A stretch of 64,000 nt of DNA from Gautieria morchelliformis (Eukaryota; Basidiomycota; Agaricomycetes; Gomphales; Gomphaceae). Location of the stretch: positions 62,001 to 126,000 of the forward strand of contig WHVA01000047.1 of assembly GCA_015179125.1 (NCBI GenBank). Reading direction: 5' to 3'. The notes below the pieces were generated by a model. It saw nothing but the letters and a program-made list of their open reading frames with translations. It made no database searches and was not told the origin of the DNA. Position numbers and translations under genes: made by a program. Shown here piece after piece: positions 11,216 through 20,307 of this stretch (position 1 is the stretch's first letter; every line of letters starts with the position of its first letter).

Positions 11216-12388
11216 GTGCATGGCCCCGACCAAAGGTCGGACCAGCCGGATGGCATACAAGAGCCATATGACCGTATCACACGAATGATACACGTCGCGA
11301 TGGCCAACACCATAGACACGGACCCTGACAAGTCTGTGCTGGAAAAGGCCGGCGTGAAGCTGGCCCATCCTGAGCCATACGCGGGAGGGTCCGACCTTGA
11401 AGAGTTAAAAGTCTTCGTTGCAGCCATCTTGAGATGGCTCAAGATGAATTGCCTGTTGGGACTGACCAGTGTAGATATGCAGGTCGGATACGTGGGCACT
11501 TGCCTCACTGGCGAGGCCCAGGAATGGTTTCTTCGAAACATGGAACATTTCGACTGCCAGGTCTGTGAGTGGACCTTGGAGATGGTGATGCAGGGCCTGC
11601 AGAAGCGGTTCCTGCACACCCTGACATACCACCATGTGTTGAACCTGTTTGACACAGTCATGCAGAGCACAAAGACCATTCAGGAGATGCTGAATGATCT
11701 AACAAAATTCACAGCTCATATGATACAGCTGCTCAACAACTACACATTCTGGAGATGGTTCGTGTCAGCATTGTGCAAGACACTGTGCAATGAAGTCCTC
11801 AAAAAGGGCTACAATGCAGAGAGCAGCTCCATTGAGCAGCTCTTTGAAGCAGCCTGCATGATTGAGGAAGCATCCTGTTATAACATGGGGATGTGTTGGG
11901 CAGAGAGTGCAGCCGTGACCTCCAGCGCATCATGGCTTGCGTTGAGCAAGCTGGTATCGGAGACAGGCCCAAGCAGGCCTGCCCCTTTCCAGAGGAGGGG
12001 GACGTCCCAACATCCACAACCGCCCCACCCAGCCCTGGCCGGACGGCCAACTGAGACTAGACAGCCTCAGGCCTCGGGAAGCTTGTCAAAGCCAAGCCTC
12101 CCTCCAAAGCCATCGGGTCAACTACCAGATCGACCTGCAAATGTCCAAAGCAGCGTTGCTTGCTTTGAATGTGGCCAGCCAGGGCACAGAAAAGTGGAGT
12201 GTCCGCAGCTCAATTCCAGCATACGGACAGCAGCCACAAGACATCGCAAAGACAAGGATTCAGAACCTGATCCTGACCACGCTCCTCTTCCACAAATCGA
12301 CGAAGAGGGGGAGGGCGAGCCTCAAAATAATGAGGATCAAGGAGATGCAGAGGCTCCCACAGATGACTGGCAGCCTGAGCCATCCTAG
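11216..12388 (+). CDS. gag: Gag polyprotein (capsid and zinc knuckle) of the first Gypsy element
   Basis: An uninterrupted frame of ~390 codons. The capsid-like segment contains YAGGSDLEELKVFVAAILRW and YVGTCLTGEAQEWF, typical of fungal Ty3/Gypsy Gag. Near residue 315 there is a perfect CCHC knuckle, CFECGQPGHRKVEC, for RNA packaging, followed by an acidic tail. The true start is uncertain because the reading frame continues from decayed upstream pieces; MANTIDTDPDKSV (about 11,300) is a possible internal Met. Gag would form the cytoplasmic particle in which reverse transcription occurs. Confidence 0.75.
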   Translation: MHGPDQRSDQPDGIQEPYDRITRMIHVAMANTIDTDPDKSVLEKAGVKLAHPEPYAGGSDLEELKVFVAAILRWLKMNCLLGLTSVDMQVGYVGTCLTGEAQEWFLRNMEHFDCQVCEWTLEMVMQGLQKRFLHTLTYHHVLNLFDTVMQSTKTIQEMLNDLTKFTAHMIQLLNNYTFWRWFVSALCKTLCNEVLKKGYNAESSSIEQLFEAACMIEEASCYNMGMCWAESAAVTSSASWLALSKLVSETGPSRPAPFQRRGTSQHPQPPHPALAGRPTETRQPQASGSLSKPSLPPKPSGQLPDRPANVQSSVACFECGQPGHRKVECPQLNSSIRTAATRHRKDKDSEPDPDHAPLPQIDEEGEGEPQNNEDQGDAEAPTDDWQPEPS

Positions 12389-12559
12389 TACTACGACTGG
12401 GACGAAGAGACAGCGGACAATCAGATGCCCGATCAGAGTTGCGTCGGACAATGACTGCGCTGCCAAAGTAATGGCGGCATGCACAGCGACTGCCCAGGAC
12501 AAGACGGTCGAACCGATGTACCACCATCGGAGCAAGCAGTGATCGTGACCCACATGGCT

Positions 12560-13455
12560 GCGAAACGAGAACTGTACCCTGTCTGGGTACTGGGAGATGA
12601 ACGGCGTGAAGGCCCACTGTCTCCTCGACAGTGGGAGTGAAGGAGTACTGATATCCCCTGAGTTCACATGGGCCATGGGCAAGAAGACATTTGCCCTAGA
12701 ACAGCCAATTGCACATCCACGATGAGTATTTCGACGTGGCAAACGTCAAATACTACGATGCAATCCTTGGGATGCTGTTCCTGAGGAAGTTAGGCGTCAC
12801 ACTGGACTTATCCAGCCCAGGGATGATTCGTATAGGGGACGAAAAAATCCCCACAGGCAAGGTATCTTTCGATGAAGAATTGTCAAAAGAGGACCAGCTG
12901 CCGAAGGTGAGCAGACTCACCTCTGGACCACGGACCACCCAGGCCCATTGAAACCAGGAGGGTGAGTTGTGAGGTGACTCGTCCTCAAGCCCTCCCTATA
13001 CATGCAGGGAGAGATGTGCCCATCTGACCATGAAGGTGCTGGGGTAGAAGAAGGTGCTCCCACGGTCAGCGGGACCGAACAGACGTGCAAGGCGCTTTAT
13101 GGCATCTTGCCCTGCTGGCATCATCCTCATGGACGATGACATTCCTTGCTTGCGTGAGGAATGGATGGAAGAGATCACTGACCTCGTGAGTGGTATTCCC
13201 CTCAAGCTCCCACCTCTAAGGGAGGTAAACCACGAGATCAACCTCATTGATCCCCATAAATGTATGTGGTATCGACTGCCGAAGTGCCCAGAGCACCGCG
13301 AAGAGCTTTCCGTGAAATTGGAAAGATACACCACTGCAGGGTGGTGGATACCGGTGGTGGCACACCAAGCACCAATGCTCTGTGTGCCAAAGAAAAACGG
13401 CATGCTATGCATGGTCTTTGATCTGCACCAGCAGAACACATCTTATGCAGTGAAT
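12560..13455 (+). pseudogene. pol: Protease and reverse transcriptase N-terminal remnants
   Basis: A retropepsin active site, CLLDSGSEGVLIS, lies at about 12,620-12,660. It is separated by a stop and frame change from the protease C-terminal part, YYDAILGMLFLRKLGVTLDL (about 12,750-12,810). From about 13,090 an RT N-terminal part follows: YRLPKCPEHREEL, then AGWWIPVVAHQAPMLCVPKK and MVFDLHQQN. The palm domain with its catalytic aspartates is absent; the frame runs into AT-rich DNA at 13,456. Confidence 0.75.
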
Positions 13456-13650
13456 AGGATTTATTTTGTCACAATTTATTTCTTATAAATGTTCATCTGT
13501 GTTTATTCAGATTTTCTTGATGTTTTAAATTGTAAACAAAAAGAAAGTATTCTTCACCATTTGCCATAGTTTCAAATTATTACAAGATTTCCTCTTTTTT
13601 TCACTATTTGTTGCCATAGGTTATGGTAAACAAACAGTGACTTGCATCTA
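13456..13650. other. AT-rich filler replacing the RT catalytic core through integrase
   Basis: About 195 bases of AT-rich, non-coding sequence sit exactly where RT palm, RNase H and the integrase N-terminus should be. Composition is unlike the GC-richer element on either side. It has no terminal repeats that I can see, so it looks like DNA captured at a deletion rather than a transposon. Confidence 0.5.
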
Positions 13651-13659
13651 GTGGCTCAC

Positions 13660-14480
13660 ATCGCACGTCCACCTCGTCCCAATGACGACGAGGGGCACAG
13701 TGAAGGAAGTAGCCTGGCTATTCCTCAAGGATGTCATCAGGCTCCATGGAGTCCCAGTGCCTGATGGTTGAAGTGGCCATCAACAGCAATGTCAGCGCCA
13801 CCACAGGGTTTGCACCCTTCGAGCTGAACCACAGTTACATGCTGCAGATTGACCTGCCCATGGCGGTGGACACTCCCTTCAAAGGAGTGTCCTGGTTCAC
13901 CCAATGGGCTCATTGGAACCTGATGATGGTGCACGATGCCATACTAGAGCACCGTGTAACACAGGTGTTTCATGCAAATAAGAAACACCAGGATAGCAAC
14001 ATGTATGCGGTCGCCGACCGCATATACCTGTCCACTCAGAACCTGACCCTGCCCAAAGGAAGGGCCAGGAAACTGGTGCCGTGATACATTGGCCCATATT
14101 GCGTACTTGAGGCCCACAACGAGGCCTCGATGGTAACTCTCGAGCTACCAGATGACCTGAAGAACCGGCGCATTACGCCAGTCTTCCACACCAGCCTCAT
14201 AAGATGCTATGAGGCCAACAACAACAACCTGTTCCCTTGTCAAGAAGCAAAGTCATTCTACGACTTTGGCACAAAGAAAAAGGAAGAATGGCTCATTGAT
14301 GAGATTTTATCCCACAGGTGGATAAACTCAAAAGACGAGGAATTTCAGGTCTGATGGACCCTAGGCAACGTGACATGGGAGCCCATGCCAGCATGTAAGG
14401 ACCTGGAAGCTCTGGATCACTACCTAGAGCTTCGGGGCATGACCAAACCATGCGACCTGCCTAAAAGACACCAGGTCACG
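13660..14480 (+). pseudogene. pol: Integrase C-terminal part and chromodomain remnants
   Basis: VAWLFLKDVIRLHGVP (about 13,705) is from the integrase core. NSNVSATTGFAPFELNHSYM and the following helical region (13,790-14,080) are from its C-terminal part, and RITPVFHTSLIRCY (about 14,170-14,210) from the C-terminal beta-barrel. EEWLIDEILSHRW and WTLGNVTWEPMPA (14,285-14,390) form a chromodomain, broken by an in-frame TGA. Stops and frame changes separate the pieces. The chromodomain places the element in the chromovirus group, whose integrase is targeted to marked chromatin. Confidence 0.75.
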
Positions 14481-14529
14481 TAGGTCACATGTAAAGCATG
14501 TGAGATGCTGGGCCATGCCGACAGTGTCA

Positions 14530-17303
14530 GTTAAATTTTCACCTCAGGTTTTTCCAAGGTGCATCACTTCTTGAGAAGCAACCACCATCACCCCATCATC
14601 TTCTAACAAAAATGACCCCAGCCAAAGATGGCATGGACGTTGATCACTCAACATCCACGACACCATCATCGGCCCCCAAGCAAGGGGCCGCAGTGATCCT
14701 CAGCGCCCCTACAGCATCTGAGGAGCACTGGAAAATCATGGGATGGAAAAATGGCCTAGCCATCGTCCATCCCAACGGTGTGATAACTGCTCCACCTTCC
14801 TGGCACACTGTCATGACCTGTCTATTTCTCTTACCCCGCTGTCTCTCTGTCACCTCTCATCATTCCTCCTGCATCTTTGCCTGAGTTTGCCATACCCTCC
14901 GACCACTTCCCCCCTATGTTCGTTCCATTCACTCTTCGCCACATTTGTCGAATGACCACTCGCATCATTCGCCAGCAGGCACGCCATCAAACACGATCGA
15001 CACCCTTTACCTGGCATGATGGTTCATCACTGGCCCCATCATCTTCTCGATCCAACCCCTTTAGGTGTTCATATGGCCGGGATGCATTCACAGGACGTCC
15101 TACCCGTAGGTCGTGTGGCATCAACCCAGCAGACGAAGAGTCCATGCAGGGTGGTGTATATGCAGGTCCCAAGGTGTGTTTTTATACATAGGTGCCTTCA
15201 CCCCCCTTCCTCTCCGTTGTTTCATGTTTGCACTCCTCTTCCATTCTATTGTATGTTTATTTCATCTATTTGTATCATGACTGTGCACCCCTATCCAACC
15301 CTGACACATGACGGCCTCTTTCCTATTCGCTGTTACCATACGAGCATTCAATATAAGTAGTTTACATTCGCATGTATATTCCTCAGTTCAATTATCATAT
15401 GTCCATCTTGTGCAAAACTCGACCTCACTGTGACTATCATCTTGAGCCTCCTCCTGTAGATTTCTATCTTCGACCAGAAGAAGACTTAAGCATCGCTGGT
15501 GAGTTTTCATACTTCATCTTCGTTACCTTAGCCTTCAAACTATTGTCTGTGCTGTCGGCAAAGGGCTCCAAAGGAGCGCCTTCGCCGGCAAAAGGATTGT
15601 TGCTACTTAGACAACCTTTCTGTGACACCTTGCATGTTACATTGTCAAGTGCCATGGGCTATTTCGCTACAACTGTAGATAGGGCGAGCCCCGATCGGGC
15701 AGCCCTCTTATCTTCTGAACATTTATTGGTTCACCCTATTCACCGAATGGCATACTTATTCGCACAAGTTATTTGGACATTTGCTGTGTTCACTAATACA
15801 TGATATTAACACCTAAAAACCAATCTTGACACACACCTGAAGGCCACCACTGATGCCAACTGGGTCCAGCTGGCGGAAAAAGAAATTGGCCACACCGTGG
15901 ACATGGTGTGGCCAATGTGGGTTGACAAGGTCGAACGCCATGCAGTAAGGAACGCGCAATCAGGTAGTCATGACCTTAAGCAGGAGGTAGCGGCCCTGAA
16001 GGAGGACATCAGGGCCCTTGACAGCACGCTCAAAACAGAGCCCTCCAGGTCACAAGACCTGGGGAAATTGGTCCAGGCCTTGCCGCGCAACCTCGTGGTC
16101 ATGAAGCGAGCAGAGCCTGCCCTGCAACCCACGGTGGGCCCATCATCCCACATGATGGCCCCGCTGCCGTCGCGCACCAAGGCAGGGCTGGCAGACTGAA
16201 TCACCACCCCTGGCCAGCCCACGCCAGCCCTCATGGCACAGGCCCCAGCGAGCCGCTGGCATCAATAGATGACAGCCCCGACGGCTTCTACTTGGATGAC
16301 CTGGATCTGAAACATTACAATCCAGGCCGCACATGGCATATCTCGAAAAAGAGATGTACCCAAGGTTACGCCAAGCTCGTAACCTATGACCCCATCAGTG
16401 ATGTACGCAAAGACGTCACCCAGGAGTACCTGGCACAGTTGCCAAGTCACACAATAGATGACCTGGCACTGGGGCGGGCACTGGCCATGGCCCAGGCTGA
16501 GTATGTTGCGCCGAGCAGGAGAGAGCCAGACAGACGATCCTCCAGCCTCCACCATCGGTGTCATTGCCCCCACCGGCGATGACAGTTCCCAACCCTCTCC
16601 CTGGGGAAGGGGAGCTCATGCCTCTCGGGGACCTGCTGTTCGCCATAATGGGCCGCCTGCCGCAGCCTGTTGGAAAAAGAATGCAGCAACAGGCCGAATG
16701 GTTCGATCTCTGCAACACCAAGGAGCAGAGGTTCTGTGACCTCCTGAAGGAGGCTAAAGAGACACCATTGGGCTCCCACACGCGCATGATGGCCACCGCG
16801 CTGAAACAGGCCCGGGATGAGGCCTGGACTAGCAGCCAACAGTCAGGTTGCTTCCTCATTGATGAAAGAACCGCCGAGGATATTCTGGACATGCTCCAGG
16901 ACTGGTTGTGCAGCCCCGAAGGCATCCTGCTGGCGATCCACGATGAGCTGGATCGCAGCTTGAACATCCATGATGTGGATGTATGGATGTGGATGAGGAG
17001 GCTTGCTCCAAAAAACACCAAGCCTCCCTCCCCCCTCTGATCACGAATGCACGTTCTGTTCCATGTCACTGACCAATGGTGGGAACTTGTACCAGCCAAT
17101 GAGGTCTGATACGCCATTGGTGACACCCTGAGGGCATCGATCACTGGGGTATTCCCCATCCAAGGCCAATCGGCCCGGGACATCCCTCTGGACGAGGTTT
17201 CCCACTGGCTCACCAAGCACAGCGGAGTGACCTGGGACAGCGTAGCCTGGATCGAACTATTCATCCAGCGCGAGCTGACTGGGGCTACCTTCAATGTGCC
17301 TGG
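14530..17303 (+). other. Extra coding region 3' of the chromodomain (accessory ORFs), interrupted by a solo LTR
   Basis: Downstream of pol and before the 3' LTR lie protein-like frames not expected in a standard Gypsy element: 14612-14818, 15,837-16,199, 16,292-16,582, 16,558-17,040 and about 17,200-17,303. They include a probable coiled coil (DLKQEVAALKEDIRALDS) and an alpha-helical segment (EDILDMLQDWLCSPEGILL). Frames differ from piece to piece and stops intervene, so the region is decayed here. I do not recognise the family. It may be a third ORF of the element or captured host sequence. Confidence 0.5.
14819..15831. mobile_element. Solo LTR (family S), copy 1
   Basis: Starts TGTCATGACCTGTCTATTTC and ends CCAATCTTGACA, flanked by the perfect 5-base duplication CACAC (14,814-14,818 and 15,832-15,836). 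It has no internal coding sequence. A second, longer copy is at 17,304-18,556. Its presence inside the first Gypsy element makes it the younger insertion. Confidence 0.88.
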
Positions 17304-18556
17304 TGTCATGACCTGTCTATTTCTTATACCCAGTAACCTCAACACTCCACTTTTATGTTCTCCCTGTTCGCTCTTCACCGAATTCGCCAAATGTTTATTC
17401 ACTTCCACGTCATTCGCACCTAGCAGCACTATCTATACCCAATCAACGCCTTCTCCCTGACTCAATGGTTCATCATGGGTCCTATCACCTTCCTGGCTCA
17501 AACCCCGTCGGATGTTCCTCTGATCGGATGACGTGACTCATTTATTTCCTGTACCCAGTTACCCCTATTATCCATTCCCCCAGTCCTCCTCTATGTTCAT
17601 GCGGCTTCGCCCTCCCCTTGGGCCACGCCTCTTCTATGGTCATTCTATTCGCCCTTCGTCGCATTTGCCGAACGTCCATTCACTGCTCACATCATTCGCC
17701 AGCAGGCACGCCATCAAACACGATCGACATCCCTTACCCACGTGATGGTTCATCACTGGCCCCATCAGCTTCTCGATCCAACCCCTTTAGGTGTTTATAT
17801 GGCTGGGATGCGTTCGTGGGACGTCCTACCTGTAAGTTGTGTGGGATCAACCCAGTAGACGAAGAGTCTGTGCAGGGTAGCATATATGCAGGTCCCAAGA
17901 TGTGTTTTCGTACATAAGTGCCTTCGCCCTCTTTCCTCTCCATCGTTTCATGTTTGCACTCCTCCTTCACTCTATTGTATGTTTATTTCATCTATTTGTA
18001 TCATGACTGCGTACCCCTATCCAACCCTGACTCATGACGGCCTCTTTCCTATTCACTGATACCTTACGAGCATTCAATATAAGTAGTTTACATTCGTGTG
18101 TATATTCCCCAGTTCAATTATCATATGTCCATCTTGTGCAAAACTTGACCTCGCTGTGGCTATCATCTTGAGCCTCCTCCTGTAGATTTCTATCTTCGAT
18201 CAGAAGAAGACTTAGGCATCACTGGTGAGTTTTCATACTTCATCTTCGTTACCTTAGCCTTCAAATTATTTTCTGTGCTGTTGGCAAAGGGCTCCAAAGG
18301 AGTGCCTTCGCCGGCGAAAGGATTGTTACTACTTAGACAACCTTTCCATGGCACCTTGCACGTTACATTGTCAAGTGCCATGGGCTATTTCACTACGACT
18401 GTAGATAGGGCAAGCCCCGATCGGGCAGCCCTCTTATCTTCTGAACATTTATTGGTTCACCCTATTTGCCGAAGGCACACTTATTTGCACAAGTTATTCG
18501 GGCATTTGCTGTGTTCACTAATACATGATATTAATGCCTAAAAACCAATCTTGACG
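17304..18556. mobile_element. Solo LTR (family S), copy 2, internally expanded
   Basis: It has the same ends as copy 1 (TGTCATGACCTGTCTATTTC; CCAATCTTGACG with one terminal change). Flanks CCTGG and CCTGC match at four of five bases. It is about 240 bases longer, with extra sequence around 17,330-17,600 that repeats LTR-like words such as GTTCATCATGGGTCC and ATTTATTTCCTGTACCCAG, so it looks like a partial internal duplication. The distal ~900 bases are nearly identical to copy 1. Confidence 0.82.
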
Positions 18557-18887
18557 CCTGCCCAGGTAGGGCAGGAGAGGCTGTGATGGGCGGCCCTGTG
18601 AGGCCACCACCGAGTGGCATCCATGACTGCTGTGGCCTCAACAGTCACCTGAGCATGGCTAGACGATGAGCTAGCCACGACTTGAGGCCCATTGCCAGCC
18701 CACGACCTTTTGGCAGGACATGAGCATCGACTCCCCACCCTATGTCCTCACCAACGGCCAGGGTCTTCCGACGGACCCGCGATCACCACCGGCCCCATAT
18801 TCTGACATTCATATGTCAGACGTGGACTCCGATGACCTCACCAGGTCCCTCTATGAGGATACCTGAGTTGTTCATAGAAGGGGAGGG
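18557..18887 (+). other. 3' internal end of the first Gypsy element
   Basis: This short stretch lies between the second solo LTR and the 3' LTR. It contains protein-like words (for example IPELFIEGEGVNTLF at the very end) but no complete frame. It ends with the polypurine tract AGAAGGGGAGGG that primes plus-strand synthesis. Confidence 0.55.
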
Positions 18888-19122
18888 TGTAAATACCCTA
18901 TTTACCCGCATTGCCCTTAAGGCAATGCTTGCTGCTGGAATAGATTAGCTAATGTTAGTGGATCCTTATGGATCCACTGTATAGTTCTTGCATGGGAACC
19001 GCGCGGCGGTTCCCTAGATAGTCTTACCTTACACTGTCACTATGTAGCACATGGAATAACCACACATTGGTCGAGTTCCGTTTGCCCTCGTGATACAAGG
19101 ACCTAAGATCCACTCTCTTACA
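18888..19122 (+). repeat. 3' LTR of the first Gypsy element
   Basis: 235 bases, TGTAAATACCC to CTCTCTTACA, directly after the polypurine tract and before the TGAGC duplication. It is uninterrupted, so it serves as the empty-site reference for the MITE in the 5' LTR. Confidence 0.9.
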
Positions 19123-19127
19123 TGAGC

Positions 19128-19533
19128 ACCCTGAGACCACTGGCTGGATGCTCTGGGACCACTGCACAGGTGGATTTTTGGATAAGTGAAACACATATTC
19201 TTGCAATTGAAAGTAACATATCAGGGTAGGTAATGTCTCCACACATTTCTCCTATGTCTGTGTGCCCCTCATGTGTAGCATGTCCCTTGTTTTGTGGTGT
19301 GTCCCAATGTCTAGTGTGTCTCCAACATGTAGTGTGTCCCCGATGTGTAGTGTGTGTAGCATGTCCCTTGTCTGTAGCATGTACATAGCATATCCCCAAG
19401 AGCCTAAAAGTGAAATTATTATAGGGGCAAGAGAAAATAAATAAATGCCAGAGAGTTTACTGCAAGCAGAGGCTGTTGTCACCAATTTTTAGCCAATTCA
19501 AGGAAATTGGTTGATATCTGATTTTACAAATCT
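19128..19533. other. Host or older-element DNA between two Gypsy elements, with a minisatellite
   Basis: Continuous with 9096 before the first insertion and with 27,741 before the second. From about 19,255 to 19,385 there is an irregular repeat of GTGTCC/ATGTGTAGTGTGT units. No gene is present. Confidence 0.6.
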
Positions 19534-20187
19534 TGTTACGTATGGAGATTTCCGCTAAGTCGGAACTGGAAAGGACAGCGGCTTCAACTTGTAGGTTGCG
19601 CCCCCAATGAACTATCGCCCTAGGTATTTTGGAAATGAGTCGGAAGTCGGAAAGTACTGAACTAAAGGTTGGTCGGAACTTGAGGCAGAACTGAGGCAGA
19701 AAACGGAAGGCGGAGAGACGGAGGTCTCGCTAGACTCGCTGTGCTGGGAACAGGAGATGGAGCGAAGGAAATCAAGTATCGAAGGCGATTATCTGATTGC
19801 AGATTAACAGACATACATGACAGGCTTTTATACAAAGAGCTGAAGCAACAGGTAATGGGATGGTACTAAGCAAATTCCAGGGGAAGCGGAAGTCGAGTAG
19901 ACAATGCGTGGGAACTAACTAATTGGGAACAATGGGACTACAAGGGGGGTTCAGGGTAAGGTAAAACAATGGCGAAGAACAAGGGGTCGGGAAAACATAT
20001 CTAACAATGAAACACAAGGAGGGCCGGACATATGGTCTTGATGAACGATGAAGCATGTCCGGTGGGTCCGAGTAATAGAGTTGAAAGAACAAGGGAGTAG
20101 AACAATGGGCAGAATGTCGGAAATATCGGAGGGGCGGAAAGTGTTGCGGAACTGAAGGTCGGAAGTTGGAAATGCACGGTCGTAACA
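19534..20187 (-). repeat. 3' LTR of the second Gypsy element
   Basis: 654 bases, same length as its partner at 27,082. Many differences from the partner are C/T or G/A changes at CpG sites. By hand count the LTR carries ten CGGAA and one TTCCG. Confidence 0.9.
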
Positions 20188-20307
20188 GTATCTCCCTTCT
20201 AAGGTCGAGCCCCGTGAGACCACAGGTCGGATCACTTGACTTGTGAACAAATGCGTCGGAGTTTGAAAGATAGGCGGGAAGCAGAACGCGTCTTGTCCTG
20301 ATCCAAC

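Larger units (their letters stand above)
9097..19122 (+). mobile_element. Ty3/Gypsy chromovirus-type LTR retrotransposon, decayed, with nested insertions
   Basis: Both ends are LTRs starting TGTAAATACCCTA and ending CTCTCTTACA. The element is flanked by the 5-base duplication TGAGC (9092-9096 and 19,123-19,127), so the boundaries are firm. A purine-rich tract (AGAAGGGGAGGG) lies directly before the 3' LTR. In order on the plus strand it holds gag with a CCHC knuckle, a frameshifted protease, the first part of RT, a deletion filled by AT-rich DNA, the end of integrase, a chromodomain and a long extra coding region. Reverse transcriptase catalytic core, RNase H and most of integrase are missing, so this copy is non-autonomous. 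A MITE and two solo LTRs of another family account for about 2.7 kb of its length. Confidence 0.9.

Noticed and set aside
16416-17429. 337-codon minus-strand frame
   Set aside because: It crosses the solo LTR boundary at 17,304, so it cannot be an old gene; it is a shadow of the plus-strand accessory frames.
19255-19390. Possible CRISPR-like or regulatory repeat
   Set aside because: Units vary in length and sequence and lack unique spacers; it is a decayed minisatellite in a eukaryotic genome.
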